Shown: positions 54,514-64,000, numbered from the stretch's first letter. The stretch is 64,000 bases of DNA from Pirellulaceae bacterium (GCA_028280445.1 JANQLU010000106.1:62001-126000), one strand, 5' to 3'. Notes: generated by a model not told the origin, from the sequence alone. Program-made: numbers and translations.

Positions 54514-56130
54514 ATGTCTGAGTTAGCGGCAAATCGATCGAAACAACTGGTGGTGATTGCGTGGGTGGTAATCACCGCAGTACTGTTTTTTGTTTTTATC
54601 TTTTTCTTGACCCCGCAAGCCGCTCGCGTTGCGCGTACAACTTTGTCGTTAGGATTTTGGGCCGCGCTATTTTCCGTGCCAGTTGGGTTTTGGTTCGCCT
54701 GGGTCCAATTCCGCACCAGGAATTTCTGGACGACCTGGGTTTTGCTGATTGTTATTTCGTTTTTGTTTGTTCCCCTGCATTTGTATGTTGCGGCTTGGGA
54801 TTCGGCGTTCGGAAAACTTGGATTCCTTCGAGGCACTGATGGGCGGGCATTCGAGCCGCTATTGGCGGGATTTTGGGCGGCGGTGTTTGTTCATTTTGTC
54901 GCCGCGATTCCTTGGACGACTTTGATTGGCGCCGTTTGTTTTCGCGCGATTCGACGGGACGTCGAGGACGCGGCGGTGCTGGACGCTAGTGAAGTTCAAG
55001 TTTTTTTTAAAGTAACGCTGCGAAAATGGGCGCCACTGATTTTATTGTCGGTGGTCTGGGTCATGGTGATGGCGTCCCGGGAGATTGCGGCAACCGACAT
55101 TTACCAGGTAGGGACGTTTGCCGAAGAAGTTTATTTGCAATTTGCCGGCGGTCGTTTTGATTGGTTTGGAATCGATCCGGCAGAGGGCGGCAGCGGCAGA
55201 GATTACTCGCTGGTCGGGTTTATTTTATTCTGTGTCTGGTTTTTTATGTCGGCCGTGGTTTGTGTTTTGCGATTTGTCCCGACTAAAAAACTGGAATGGT
55301 ACTCGGCGCCGGAATTGAAGATTTCACGAAAAAAAATTGTGGCAATCCAACTGAGTGTTGTTGTCATGTTTGCCAGTTTGTTTTTGTTTCCCATGATTAA
55401 TTTATTGATCCGTTGTGGGTCTCGTGTGCCGTCGGTCGAAAACCCGGGCTTGCAATTTTCTTGGAGCCATTGCGTCGAGCAAATGTTGACAGCGCCGCGG
55501 GATTATTGGGTTGAAATTTCGTGGTCGTTGACACTTGGTGTTTTGACGGCGGTTGTTGTGGTACCTGTTGTGATGGTATTGGTGACGGTGTCGCGACGAC
55601 GACCTGTTTTGGCGATCATAATGCTGCTGGTGACGGCCATCAGTTTTTCGCTGCCCGGTCCATTGATTGGCGCCGCCATCAATCGACTGTCATTGGTGTT
55701 CGAATTTGGGTGGTGGGATGATTTATTCAATCGCACGATTGCTGGGCCTTTGTTGGCGACGGTGGTCGTTGCGTTTGGGCCGGTGTACCTGTTGATGAAT
55801 TTTCTATTTCGAAACGTGGCCAAGGAGACTTTGGAAGCGGCCGAAATGGATGGCGGGAAAAAATTTTGGTCCCGGCCGGTGATGGGACCGTTGCTGGTTG
55901 GCGTCGTGGCCGGCTCGGCGATCTGTTTTTTGATCGGTTTTACGGATTTGTCGGCAAGCTATATTCCGACACCTCCTGGTATGGACACCGTTCCACGACG
56001 GATTTTGGGACAAATGCATGCAGGTGTTAACGATAGTACGGCGGCACTGTGTTTGGATTGCCTGGTTTTAGTCGGTACAATATCGTTAGCCGCGACCAAG
56101 ATCGTATCTTTAAATAACGCTCGAAAATGA
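54514..56130 (+). CDS. ABC transporter permease with two transmembrane domains (Fe3+-type)
   Basis: 538 residues with about 12 TM helices in two homologous halves, the fused FbpB/SfuB-type architecture. EAA-type loops that dock onto the ATPase are visible in both halves: VEDAAVLDASEVQVFFKVTL (about 149-168) and KETLEAAEMDGGKKFWSR (about 436-453). No ATPase or substrate-binding protein gene is adjacent, so it must use partners encoded elsewhere. The ligand is inferred only from the family. The next gene overlaps its stop by 4 nt (ATGA). Confidence 0.85.
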   Translation: MSELAANRSKQLVVIAWVVITAVLFFVFIFFLTPQAARVARTTLSLGFWAALFSVPVGFWFAWVQFRTRNFWTTWVLLIVISFLFVPLHLYVAAWDSAFGKLGFLRGTDGRAFEPLLAGFWAAVFVHFVAAIPWTTLIGAVCFRAIRRDVEDAAVLDASEVQVFFKVTLRKWAPLILLSVVWVMVMASREIAATDIYQVGTFAEEVYLQFAGGRFDWFGIDPAEGGSGRDYSLVGFILFCVWFFMSAVVCVLRFVPTKKLEWYSAPELKISRKKIVAIQLSVVVMFASLFLFPMINLLIRCGSRVPSVENPGLQFSWSHCVEQMLTAPRDYWVEISWSLTLGVLTAVVVVPVVMVLVTVSRRRPVLAIIMLLVTAISFSLPGPLIGAAINRLSLVFEFGWWDDLFNRTIAGPLLATVVVAFGPVYLLMNFLFRNVAKETLEAAEMDGGKKFWSRPVMGPLLVGVVAGSAICFLIGFTDLSASYIPTPPGMDTVPRRILGQMHAGVNDSTAALCLDCLVLVGTISLAATKIVSLNNARK

Positions 56131-57323
56131 TCGTTTTCAGGCGACCACGCGTATTTTTACTAACACGGCTTTGGAACAAACAGGACGGATCATTGAACAA
56201 AAATTTGCTCGTTGCCGCTGCGTGGGTTTTTTTGCTTTCCGGGGTGAATTTTGCAACCGGTCAATTGGATCAGGTTCAAATCGAGCGTTCCGGTCAATCG
56301 TATTCTCTGGCCGGAGAAATCGTGGTCGAGGCCCAGGATGGCGGCGTGTTGTTTTTGAGTGATGACAGCCGGTTGTGGCTGATCCAACCGGAAGAGATTA
56401 AATCGAAGTCGGACACCAAAAACGAGTTCAAACCGCTGGATGCTGATGCGCTGGCCAAAGCGACTTTGAAGGATTTGCCAGACGGTTTTCAGGTTTACAA
56501 AACCAAGCATTTTGTGATTTGCTACAACACATCGAAAGCGTATGCCAAATGGGTCGGCAGCATCTACGAGCGACTTTATCGTGGCTTTCGAGCTTATTGG
56601 ACGGGTAAACGGAAATGGAAAATCGCCGAACCCAAAGGGCCGCTGCCGATTATTTTGTTTGCCAATAAAGAACAATACGCGCGGTATGTCAAACGCGAGT
56701 TGAACCAGGAAGTCGGTTCGATGATTGCCTACTACCACTTGCTGACCAATCGTGTGGCCATGTATGACTTGACCGGTTTTGACAAGCCGACAGAGAAACA
56801 GATCAAACAATTTTTGCGTGCACCAAATTCGTTGAGAATGATTGCTACGGTTGTCCACGAAGGCACTCATCAATTGGTGTTTAATACCGGTATTCAAGTC
56901 CGGTTGGCCGATACGCCGCTGTGGGTCAATGAAGGGATGGCCATGTATTTTGAAACACCGGATGTGGGCAGTACGTCGGGCTGGCGAAAAATTGGTGTTG
57001 TCAATCGACCGCGCTTGCAACAGTTTCGCGCCAATTTGAGTGTCAGAAAATATTTTCCTCTCAAAGACTTCATTGCCGATGACGTGATTTTTCGAAGTTC
57101 CAAAACGGCAACTGACGCTTACGCACAAGCTTGGGCGCTGAACTATTACTTGTTTAAAAAGAAATCAAAAAACTACGTCAAATATCTTCAGCACTTGTCC
57201 AAAAAACAGCCGCTCCGTGTTGATGGTAAAGAGAAGCGTGTGGAAGAGTTCAAGAAATTTTTTGGTGACGATTTATCCAAATTTGAACGTGAGTTTTTGC
57301 GATACATGCGCGGCGTCAGATAG
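56127..57323 (+). CDS. DUF1570 putative metalloprotease
   Basis: 398 residues. A signal/anchor segment (LLVAAAWVFLLSGVNFATGQ, about 27-46) leads to a beta-rich region and then a DUF1570-type domain. The zinc motif is HEGTH (about residue 243), followed by a downstream WVNEGMAMYFE whose Glu would be the third ligand, as in gluzincin peptidases. The upstream FVICYNTSKAYAKWVGSIYERLYRGF is a family pattern. The ATG overlaps the permease stop, so the two genes are translationally coupled. The substrate is unknown. Confidence 0.8.
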   Translation: MIVFRRPRVFLLTRLWNKQDGSLNKNLLVAAAWVFLLSGVNFATGQLDQVQIERSGQSYSLAGEIVVEAQDGGVLFLSDDSRLWLIQPEEIKSKSDTKNEFKPLDADALAKATLKDLPDGFQVYKTKHFVICYNTSKAYAKWVGSIYERLYRGFRAYWTGKRKWKIAEPKGPLPIILFANKEQYARYVKRELNQEVGSMIAYYHLLTNRVAMYDLTGFDKPTEKQIKQFLRAPNSLRMIATVVHEGTHQLVFNTGIQVRLADTPLWVNEGMAMYFETPDVGSTSGWRKIGVVNRPRLQQFRANLSVRKYFPLKDFIADDVIFRSSKTATDAYAQAWALNYYLFKKKSKNYVKYLQHLSKKQPLRVDGKEKRVEEFKKFFGDDLSKFEREFLRYMRGVR

Positions 57324-57708
57324 TGGACAAGTTTTTTTCAATTTTAAAATCGCGGATTGACCTATCACATTGCGATGCCACTGAGCAATCATTTGCCTCG
57401 TGCGCTACACTCTAATCGGCATCTATTGGCTGGATAACCGGCATAGTCGGCAATTTCGTTCAGAATATGGTCGTATTCTCTGATCGTGGCATCCGTTTTT
57501 GGTAGCGCTAACTATAGTAGAACCTGTGCTGAGGAGTGTTTCGGTGAGGCGGGCAATTTACGAATTTAGGTTGTCAATCTATGCTGAGAAACTGCGGAAG
57601 AATATTTGCAAACTCCTCTTTCGTCTCCTCATCACAATTGTCGTCGCCTATTCAATCTGAAATCGGAGTGGCGACAGATGTATCGCTACTCATTTCGGAT
57701 ACCTTTTC
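57324..57708. other. Intergenic region before the polysaccharide cluster
   Basis: About 385 nt without a convincing ORF or repeat. It presumably carries the promoter of the polysaccharide cluster that begins at 57709; no promoter box could be assigned. Confidence 0.4.
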
Positions 57709-59280
57709 ATGAGCCGCAACGAAATCTCATTGTTTGATCTGTTTTCGATTGTCCGTCGCCATGGGCTGTTGTTTGTATTTTCTGCGGTTGCGATGTTTCT
57801 ACTCGTCGCCGCGGCAACGTATGTGATGCCCAGGAAATATCGCAGCGAGGCTCAGTTGCAACTGAAACTGGGTAAGGAAAATCTTGGAATTGATCCGACT
57901 ACAGGGCTGGCAAGTCGCGCTTCGATCAGCATTGCTCAATCGCCCGATCAGGAAATCAATACGATTGCCAATGTTTTGAAAAGCCGCCATCTGGCTGCCA
58001 TGGTGGTCGCTGATGTTGGGCCGGAAAAAATTCTGTCCGCTGGCAAAGACGGATTTTTGGATTCTGTTTTTAAAGAAAATCGAGCACTGGCCAAAGGATT
58101 AAATCCCTATCACACGCTTTCGGACGAAGACAAAGCGATTTGGACGGTTCAGGACAAAATCAAGATTCGCCCGATCAAAGAATCCAACAGCGTGAAAATC
58201 CATTGCGATAGCAAGGATCCTGAACAAGCTCATTTGATTGTCGAAGCGTTTGTCAAAAACTACAAAAAAGAACACAAGCGAATTCATATCGATGACCGCG
58301 CAGCGAAAGTCTTGGTCGAAGCGGCCGACAAGTGTTTAAAGGATTTAAAACAGAAACAGGACGAGCTGGTCAAGTTTCGTGAAAAAACAGGATTGGTGTC
58401 CATCGATCAGCAACGATCGGCATTGGTGAATCGAATTTCCTATACCAAAACACAATTGATTAACGCCGAGGCGGAATTCAAAGGCATGATCGGTGCGATT
58501 AGCGCTTTGAAAACGTCGCTGAAAGATATCGATTCGGTGGTCATCAAAGAAAAAACGGCGGGAACCGGCACGGTTGCAACGTCGCGGATGAGATCTCAGT
58601 TGTTCGAACTGGAAATGCGAGAAAAACAGCTTTTACAGCAATTTGACGAAAGCCATTATCAAGTCAAAAACATTCGCGAGCAGATCAAAGACGTCAAACA
58701 GATCCTCGAATCCGAGGAAAACAAACGTACCGAAGTGGTTCAAGGTCCGTCGTCAGTCTACATGGCGACCAATGCTAAATTGATCGAAAAATCGTCCGAC
58801 CAGATTGGGACAGGCGATCGAATTAAGCAGTTGAAATCATCGATCGCGGCGCTCAATGCCGAGCTTTTGGAACTGAACCAAAACGAAGTCAAAATTGAAC
58901 GGATGCGGTCCGAGATTTTTGTCTTGAAATCCAACTACGAAAAATTCCGGCTCGAAGCGGACAAGTCGACACGATTGGACGACGCTTCGACCAGCATTTC
59001 AAACATTCGCGTTGTTCCCCCGACTATCAATCCCTTCCCCGTCTTCCCCATCATCCCCTTGAATCTGGCCGTCGGTATGATTTTAGCTGGTTTGACCGGA
59101 TTGGCCTGTGCATACTGGGGTGAGCTCCGGCATGTTCGGAAAAAACGTGCCGGGCAACCCGAACAAAGCACTACGCCACGAGAACCTGGACGAAATGGTT
59201 TACCAATGGCCAACGTCGAAGATGAACTGGAAGAGTCTGAACAAGATTCGTCGAGTTCGGTCGCCAGAATTCCCAGATAG
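57709..59280 (+). CDS. Wzz/GumC chain-length determinant, no kinase domain
   Basis: 523 residues. TM1 is at about 17-39 (HGLLFVFSAVAMFLLVAAAT) and TM2 near 441-467 (VFPIIPLNLAVGMILAGLTG), with a long periplasmic coiled-coil region between (for example KDLKQKQDELVKFREKTGL and ELEMREKQLLQQFDESHYQV). The protein ends in a short cytoplasmic acidic/Ser tail with no Walker motif, unlike the fusion at 19376. It sets polysaccharide length during export. It is first in the cluster. Confidence 0.9.
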   Translation: MSRNEISLFDLFSIVRRHGLLFVFSAVAMFLLVAAATYVMPRKYRSEAQLQLKLGKENLGIDPTTGLASRASISIAQSPDQEINTIANVLKSRHLAAMVVADVGPEKILSAGKDGFLDSVFKENRALAKGLNPYHTLSDEDKAIWTVQDKIKIRPIKESNSVKIHCDSKDPEQAHLIVEAFVKNYKKEHKRIHIDDRAAKVLVEAADKCLKDLKQKQDELVKFREKTGLVSIDQQRSALVNRISYTKTQLINAEAEFKGMIGAISALKTSLKDIDSVVIKEKTAGTGTVATSRMRSQLFELEMREKQLLQQFDESHYQVKNIREQIKDVKQILESEENKRTEVVQGPSSVYMATNAKLIEKSSDQIGTGDRIKQLKSSIAALNAELLELNQNEVKIERMRSEIFVLKSNYEKFRLEADKSTRLDDASTSISNIRVVPPTINPFPVFPIIPLNLAVGMILAGLTGLACAYWGELRHVRKKRAGQPEQSTTPREPGRNGLPMANVEDELEESEQDSSSSVARIPR

Positions 59281-59377
59281 GTTTATCGAAACGACCAATT
59301 AAAAACGAGTGGCAGGATTACTTGTTAACAAATGGATTTACCATCACGATTCGCAACTTTGATTTCGCCTAAAGAAT

Positions 59378-60892
59378 ATGATTGAGCTTTATGAAACGAC
59401 GACAACTTCGTCGCGCTCACTTCCGTTTGCACCTGCGTTGCCGCCGAGCAATTCGGAATCGAGACTAGGCGTGCGCTATATCGCCAGTCAGCTCAAATCA
59501 GCCGTTCCCATTTTGTTAGCGGATCTGTTTGCAGTCGTGGTTACTCTCGGCTTGTTGACGTTGATGTCGACGCTGAATCTGGTTGCTTTGACTTTACCCG
59601 TCAGCTATTTGGCGATCTTTTTGAGTTTCGTGGTTGTGTTCAGTTTCGCCATTTTGGGACTTTATCCCAATCTAGGTCTGCACCCGGCCGTCGAATTCAA
59701 ACGCGTGTTTTTTCCGATTTCTGTCATCTGTGTTTGTTTATTGGCAACGGTATCACTGTTTGCTGCGACAGCCATTTTTGAATTGATTGGAATTGCATTG
59801 ATCTGGGCCAGTCTGACAGTATTGGTGCCCTGTTTTCGTTCTCTTTCCCGCAAATTGGCAACTCGATTTGCTCCATTCTGGTTACAGCCGATTGTGATTT
59901 TAGGCGGCGGGCCGCTGAGCGAAGCCATTTATCGAAGCATTAAATCAGACGCCTCGTGTGGATTTCTTCCTCTGGGGATTGTCGATGACGGACAAGCACA
60001 GTGGAGTCACGAGGATTATGATCCCGCGCTGTATATCGGCACGTATCAGGAATTGAATGAAATTCTGCCTCAAAAAAACGCTTATTGGGCAATTGTGACT
60101 GACAACTCGGTGTTTGAGCCTTCCAGTGACGAACTGATGGAGCCACGCTACGCACCTGTCGAATTGCCGCATCGACTTTATCTGGCAGAAACCGCATCGT
60201 TTCTCCCGACGATGTGGGACAAGGTTGTCACCATCAATATGGTGACCTATTTCAAGCAGACGGATCGGTTGTTGTTGCCGATTCCCCGATTGTTTAAACG
60301 GCTGCTGGATTTGATGCTCTGTTTTGTGTTTTCGTTCATCATCGTACCCGTTTTCATTATTTGTTCGATTCTGGTGAAGCTGTCATCCACGGGGCCTGTG
60401 TTTTTTCGAAGTCGTCGTATTGGTCGCGGCAACCGGACTTTTGACATGTTCAAATTTCGGTCCATGTTCATTGATTCCGAATCGAGATTGGATCAATACC
60501 TGGACGACAACCCCGACATGAAAATCGAATGGAAAACCACGCAGAAAATCAAAAACGATCCGCGAATCACTTGGGCGGGGCGACTATTGAGACGCACCAG
60601 TATCGATGAGCTGCCACAAATCCTGGATGTGATTCGAGGAAAAATGAGTCTGGTCGGCCCTCGCCCGATGTTGGTATCTGAACCCGACATGTATGGCGAA
60701 CGATATCCGCTGTATTGCCGAATGCGTCCCGGAATCACCGGGTTGTGGCAAGTCTCTGGTCGCAACAATACGACGCATGAACAACGCGTCAAACTCGTGA
60801 CCTACTACGTGCAAAACTGGTCGCCATGGTTGGATCTCTACATTCTCATCAAAACAGTCAAAGTTGTCGCTACAGCCGAAGGTGCCTACTAA
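59378..60892 (+). CDS. Polyprenyl-phosphate glycosylphosphotransferase (WbaP-like)
   Basis: 504 residues. The N-terminal half has four TM helices (about 35-140) and a nucleotide-sugar-fold region (IVILGGGPLSEAIYRSI). The C-terminal catalytic domain starts near 306 (KRLLDLMLCFVFSFIIVP) and has GPVFFRSRRIGRG, FKFRSMF, RRTSIDELPQILDVIRGKMSLVGPRPM and PGITGLWQVSGRN. It adds the first sugar phosphate to undecaprenyl phosphate to start repeat-unit assembly. Residues of the DELPQ and GPRP motifs are intact. It lies between the chain-length gene and the flippase gene (6 nt to the latter). Confidence 0.95.
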   Translation: MIELYETTTTSSRSLPFAPALPPSNSESRLGVRYIASQLKSAVPILLADLFAVVVTLGLLTLMSTLNLVALTLPVSYLAIFLSFVVVFSFAILGLYPNLGLHPAVEFKRVFFPISVICVCLLATVSLFAATAIFELIGIALIWASLTVLVPCFRSLSRKLATRFAPFWLQPIVILGGGPLSEAIYRSIKSDASCGFLPLGIVDDGQAQWSHEDYDPALYIGTYQELNEILPQKNAYWAIVTDNSVFEPSSDELMEPRYAPVELPHRLYLAETASFLPTMWDKVVTINMVTYFKQTDRLLLPIPRLFKRLLDLMLCFVFSFIIVPVFIICSILVKLSSTGPVFFRSRRIGRGNRTFDMFKFRSMFIDSESRLDQYLDDNPDMKIEWKTTQKIKNDPRITWAGRLLRRTSIDELPQILDVIRGKMSLVGPRPMLVSEPDMYGERYPLYCRMRPGITGLWQVSGRNNTTHEQRVKLVTYYVQNWSPWLDLYILIKTVKVVATAEGAY

Positions 60893-60898
60893 ATTTCG

Positions 60899-62380
60899 AT
60901 GGCGATTCCTGGAACAGTAAATCCCGAACCCCAAATTAGCGAAACCGGTGCCAGTCGCGTTACTCGGCGGTTGCGGCGCGGAGGTGCATGGATTTTTTTG
61001 GGACGTTCCCTGGGAATGGGCACGGTGATGGCCATCACAATTGTGCTGGCCAAATGGTTGCCTGAAAAAGATTTTGCCAATTATGTGGTCACTATCAGTC
61101 TTGTCACTTTGACATCGGTTTTTGCGATGTGCGGTTTGAACAATCTGATGTGCCGTGTGGTGGCAGCTTTTTTTGCGGCTGGCAACAGTAAGGCGGCAAA
61201 GGACTCGTTTTTTCGAATTGCACTTCTGGCGGCTGTCATCACAACCATCAGCGTGGCCGTGTTTGCGGTCGCCAGCTATGGGTTGTTTGAAATTCTTGGT
61301 GCACAAGAACTGCGGCAATATGTCTGGCTGTTTGTGACTTGGATTTTACTGCTGTCCATGAGCCAAGTGATAGCCGAAGCATTCCGTGGACTTCACAATT
61401 TGTTTGCCGCGAGTCTGCTTGCCGGTATTTCAGGTGGCTTATTGGCAAACGCGATTTTTTTTGCATCCATTGTCGTGATGCATTTCAATGGTGTGCTCAA
61501 CTACCAAAACGTCGTTCTGGCGGCTGTTGGAAGTTTTCTGTTTCCCATCTTGATTGGACCTGTCTGGCTGTTTGTGACCTGGCCGAAAACCGAAGAAACA
61601 ACAAAACATTCCAGTGAATCAGCAGCGCAGCTGCCGGACCATTCGGTAAATGGACTGTTGCGTGAAGCGTTTCCTATCATGCTGATGAACATTTCTGCTT
61701 ATGGATTTGATTTGTCGGGGCATTTGATTACTAAGGGGAGTGGTTCGGATCTTCAGGTAAGTACTTACGAAGCGATTTGGAAGCTTGGGTTTCTCGTCGT
61801 CATTCCGCTGACGATGTTGGGATTGGCATCTGCATCGACGATTGCCGAACAGTACTCCGTCAAAAACAAAGAGTTGCTACAAAAAGTGATTCGTAGCGTG
61901 TCGACGATCTGTTTTCTCGTTTCGTTGCCGGTTTATCTGATGTTGGTGTTTTTCGCGGGGCCGATCATCAGCACGGTTTTTCAGGAAAGTTTCACGATTG
62001 GAGCAACCGGGCTGATCATCATCGCTTCGGCTCAAATGATTCGTAATTGGACGGGTCCGTGTGGTGTCGCGCTACTGATGACCGGACATCAACGGTGGGC
62101 ATTTGCCTGTTTTTGCCTGGCTGCGCCGTTGCTGTTGTTGGGGCCTTGGGCAGTTTCAAATTACGGAATGATTGGCATTACTTCGGTAGTCGCCGCGGCA
62201 TTTTTGACCGCCCGAATCGGTCACTATCTGGTGGTGAGATGGAAATTGGGCGTGGTGCCTCACGCCAATTTGGCGCCCCGTTTTTTATCTGAATTATTTA
62301 CCTTGGCAACGTCGCTGTCTCTTTCGTCGCTGACAAAAAAAACTGTTCCTGAAAAAGCACGTTCTGGAAACCCTTCCTAA
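60899..62380 (+). CDS. Polysaccharide flippase (Wzx/oligosaccharide transporter)
   Basis: 493 residues with about 12-14 TM helices in the MATE/MOP superfamily pattern. N-terminal RRGGAWIFLGRSLGMGTVM, then MCGLNNLMCRVVAAFF, PIMLMNISAYGFDLSGHLI and AGPIISTVFQESF. It is expected to move lipid-linked repeat units across the inner membrane. The start at 60899 is 6 nt after the preceding stop. It has no adjacent Wzy gene except the partial one at 63548. Confidence 0.9.
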   Translation: MAIPGTVNPEPQISETGASRVTRRLRRGGAWIFLGRSLGMGTVMAITIVLAKWLPEKDFANYVVTISLVTLTSVFAMCGLNNLMCRVVAAFFAAGNSKAAKDSFFRIALLAAVITTISVAVFAVASYGLFEILGAQELRQYVWLFVTWILLLSMSQVIAEAFRGLHNLFAASLLAGISGGLLANAIFFASIVVMHFNGVLNYQNVVLAAVGSFLFPILIGPVWLFVTWPKTEETTKHSSESAAQLPDHSVNGLLREAFPIMLMNISAYGFDLSGHLITKGSGSDLQVSTYEAIWKLGFLVVIPLTMLGLASASTIAEQYSVKNKELLQKVIRSVSTICFLVSLPVYLMLVFFAGPIISTVFQESFTIGATGLIIIASAQMIRNWTGPCGVALLMTGHQRWAFACFCLAAPLLLLGPWAVSNYGMIGITSVVAAAFLTARIGHYLVVRWKLGVVPHANLAPRFLSELFTLATSLSLSSLTKKTVPEKARSGNPS

Positions 62381-62384
62381 AAAA

Positions 62385-63539
62385 ATGTTAACCAACAAAA
62401 CGATCCGCGTTCTGCATGTCACCGAAGCGTCAAATGCTGGCGTTGGCGGTCATGTTTTGGATTTGGTCCAAGGGTTGCCAAAACTGGGGTGCGATGTTCA
62501 CTTGGTTTTTTCGCCTCGGCGTACCGACGATTTTTTTCAAGGTCGTCTCAACGAGATTCCCAATTTGGAGATGAGCCAGATTTCGATGCGGCGAGGTCCG
62601 CATTGGAGTGATATCGGCGCCGCAAAACAGTTGGCGAAAGTTGTCGATCAATATGGACCGTTTGACATCGTTCACGCTCACAGCACTAAAGCGGGCGGTC
62701 TTTGTCGAATTGGAAAAATCGCCAAACGAGCAAAGGTGATCTACACGCCGAACGGAATTTTTTCGATGAACCCGTTGTCCAGCCGCATCGCCAGATGGAT
62801 AGTGTGCATGGCAGAACGACGATTGGCCCGTAACGGCGATATGATTATTGCCGTTTCGCCCGAGGAGCAGCAGCATTTGCTGGAGATTGGATTGCCAAAA
62901 GAAAAAATTGTGATGGTGCCCAATGGAATTCGCGCGATTGAGTGGCAGGATTGCCAATCGATTCGTCAACAATTGGGTCTCGACCCGAACAGTTTGATCT
63001 TTGGTTTTTTGGGTCGGTTGGCCCCGCAAAAAAATCCGCTGCTGCTGATTCGTGCTTTTGCCAAACTGGACCTGGCAGCGGCCAATGTGCGTCTAGCCAT
63101 CGTGGGCACTGGACCGTTGGAAAATGAGGCTCGAAGTCTGGCTGCTGAACTCGGCATCGAGCAGCGCATCGATTGGTTAGGTTACAAGACAGCGCCGGAA
63201 TCGATGCCGGCTTTTGACGTGTTTGTCATGCCCAGCCGATACGAAGGGATGCCTTACGTGATGATGGAAGCGACCAGTTTAGGATTGCCGATCATCGCCA
63301 CCAAAGTGGGAGGAACCAGTTTGGGAATTGATCAGGGCAAAAATGGCTTTGTGGTGCCTCTGGAAGATGCCGACGCGATGGCCGAAGTTTTGCAAAAACT
63401 GGTTGATGATAAAAACCTACGATCGGATTTATCGGAAGGCGCGTTTGAAAAAGCGGCTAGTTTCTCGGTCGACTCGATGGTTCAACGGACTTACCAGATT
63501 TATCATGAATGTTTGGAGCAGGCCGCTGTGCCAAAGTAA
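62385..63539 (+). CDS. Glycosyltransferase family 4
   Basis: 384 residues starting 4 nt after the flippase stop. GT-B fold: IRVLHVTEASNAGVGGHVLDLVQGL near the N-terminus, VHAHSTKAGGL, VPNGIR linker, GFLGRLAPQKNPLLLI and the EX7E site EGMPYVMME followed by ATSLGLPII. It probably adds a later sugar of the repeat unit on the cytoplasmic face. It differs clearly from the GT4 at 26257. The Wzy/ligase gene begins 8 nt downstream. Confidence 0.93.
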   Translation: MLTNKTIRVLHVTEASNAGVGGHVLDLVQGLPKLGCDVHLVFSPRRTDDFFQGRLNEIPNLEMSQISMRRGPHWSDIGAAKQLAKVVDQYGPFDIVHAHSTKAGGLCRIGKIAKRAKVIYTPNGIFSMNPLSSRIARWIVCMAERRLARNGDMIIAVSPEEQQHLLEIGLPKEKIVMVPNGIRAIEWQDCQSIRQQLGLDPNSLIFGFLGRLAPQKNPLLLIRAFAKLDLAAANVRLAIVGTGPLENEARSLAAELGIEQRIDWLGYKTAPESMPAFDVFVMPSRYEGMPYVMMEATSLGLPIIATKVGGTSLGIDQGKNGFVVPLEDADAMAEVLQKLVDDKNLRSDLSEGAFEKAASFSVDSMVQRTYQIYHECLEQAAVPK

Positions 63540-63547
63540 GGAATTCC

Positions 63548-64000
63548 ATGTCGAGCATCGCCGTTGATCAATTGCCACCGTTGGAAAACGATTTGTCGCA
63601 AGAGAAATCGTCGCCGATGCCTGGTGTGGTTGCCCATAGTTTGTTTTGGATGGTGGCAACCAGCAGTGTTGTGATGTTTGAGCCAGCACCTTGTGATCTG
63701 GCTTTTGTCCTCTTTTTTCCGTTGCTGTTTTTCACGGGTCATGTCGTTTTGGTGCGACAGATGCACCCGCTAGTTGTTCTGGGCGGCTCACTGTTCATGA
63801 TCATGAACATCATTTCGATCTTGCCATCGTTTGAATGGATGGTCGCCGCACGCTACCTGGCGATTACGATTTATTTGGGCGTTTTCTTTCTGCTGATTGT
63901 GGCACTATTTGCGAAATATGGTCCACAAGCGTATGCGACGGTCAAAATAGCGTTTGTGATTGCCGGAGTAATTACAGCAGTGATCGGAATCCTGGCGCGT
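63548..64000 (+). CDS. O-antigen ligase/polymerase-like membrane protein (partial, cut by window end)
   Basis: The reading frame runs from ATG 63548 (MSSIAVDQLPPLENDLSQ) to the end of the window with no stop, giving 151 residues. AAGGAAT lies upstream of the start. Several TM helices are visible (HSLFWMVATSSVVMFEPAPC, LAFVLFFPLLFFTGHVVLV, LGGSLFMIMNIISIL, LAITIYLGVFFLLIVALFA). The FEPAPCDLAF segment after the first helix is typical of O-antigen ligase/Wzy-type proteins. Its place after Wzx and GT4 fits a polymerase or ligase. The rest is outside the window. Confidence 0.7.
   Translation, partial: MSSIAVDQLPPLENDLSQEKSSPMPGVVAHSLFWMVATSSVVMFEPAPCDLAFVLFFPLLFFTGHVVLVRQMHPLVVLGGSLFMIMNIISILPSFEWMVAARYLAITIYLGVFFLLIVALFAKYGPQAYATVKIAFVIAGVITAVIGILAR

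Overview
The window looks like chromosomal DNA of a planctomycete, most likely of the Pirellulaceae/Rhodopirellula type. The evidence is a BBP7-type outer-membrane barrel pair, an SHD1 protein with the planctomycete ERYGHS C-terminal domain, a DUF1080 protein, a DUF1570 protease-like protein, many secreted proteins without recognisable families, a membrane-anchored Hanks kinase, an archaeal-like CitG/PTPS pair, and many long palindromic intergenic repeats. The genus cannot be fixed from the sequence. No tRNA, 5S/16S/23S rRNA, prophage, transposase or CRISPR array was seen.

Layout. 0-9 kb: a PSP1 protein with a small membrane protein; bioB; a TM2 protein; and a minus-strand operon of a LonC-type protease, PEP carboxylase (ppc) and an EamA transporter. 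9-19 kb: a degenerate RNase H-fold protein, glgB, xylA, a short-chain dehydrogenase, a small lipoprotein, the RNase P RNA gene (rnpB) and mutS. 19-27 kb: a Wzz/tyrosine-kinase fusion, a HEAT lipoprotein, a diadenylate cyclase (c-di-AMP), then a tight run of alpha/beta hydrolase, CitG-like protein and pterin synthase, and a glycosyltransferase. 27-37 kb: a DUF1080/SMP-30 fusion, a second EamA transporter, an FmdB zinc ribbon, NAD(P)HX epimerase, a fatty-acid hydroxylase, a Ser/Thr kinase and a DUF1569/DUF952 operon. 37-49 kb: the SHD1 protein, guaB, xseA, two tandem BBP7 barrels, xseB, ispA, dxs and DinB; the barrels interrupt an otherwise typical xseA-xseB-ispA-dxs order. 49-57 kb: three secreted proteins, nadK, a secreted protein, an orphan two-domain ABC permease and a DUF1570 protein. 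57.7-64 kb: an exopolysaccharide cluster (chain-length protein, polyprenyl-phosphate glycosylphosphotransferase, flippase, GT4, and a polymerase/ligase cut by the window end).

Functionally, isoprenoid supply (dxs, ispA) and the polysaccharide genes feed the envelope. PEP carboxylase, glgB and xylA are central carbon genes. The CitG-like/PTPS pair may belong to pterin cofactor synthesis, possibly tetrahydromethanopterin, but this is inference.

The most unusual DNA feature is the set of eight palindromic repeat families (called A to H here). Two of them are nested: a D element inside an A element at 30.3 kb and a B element inside a G element at 15.6 kb. Other points of interest are an RNase H-fold protein whose catalytic acids appear lost, and tandem barrel genes that carry a duplicated leader.
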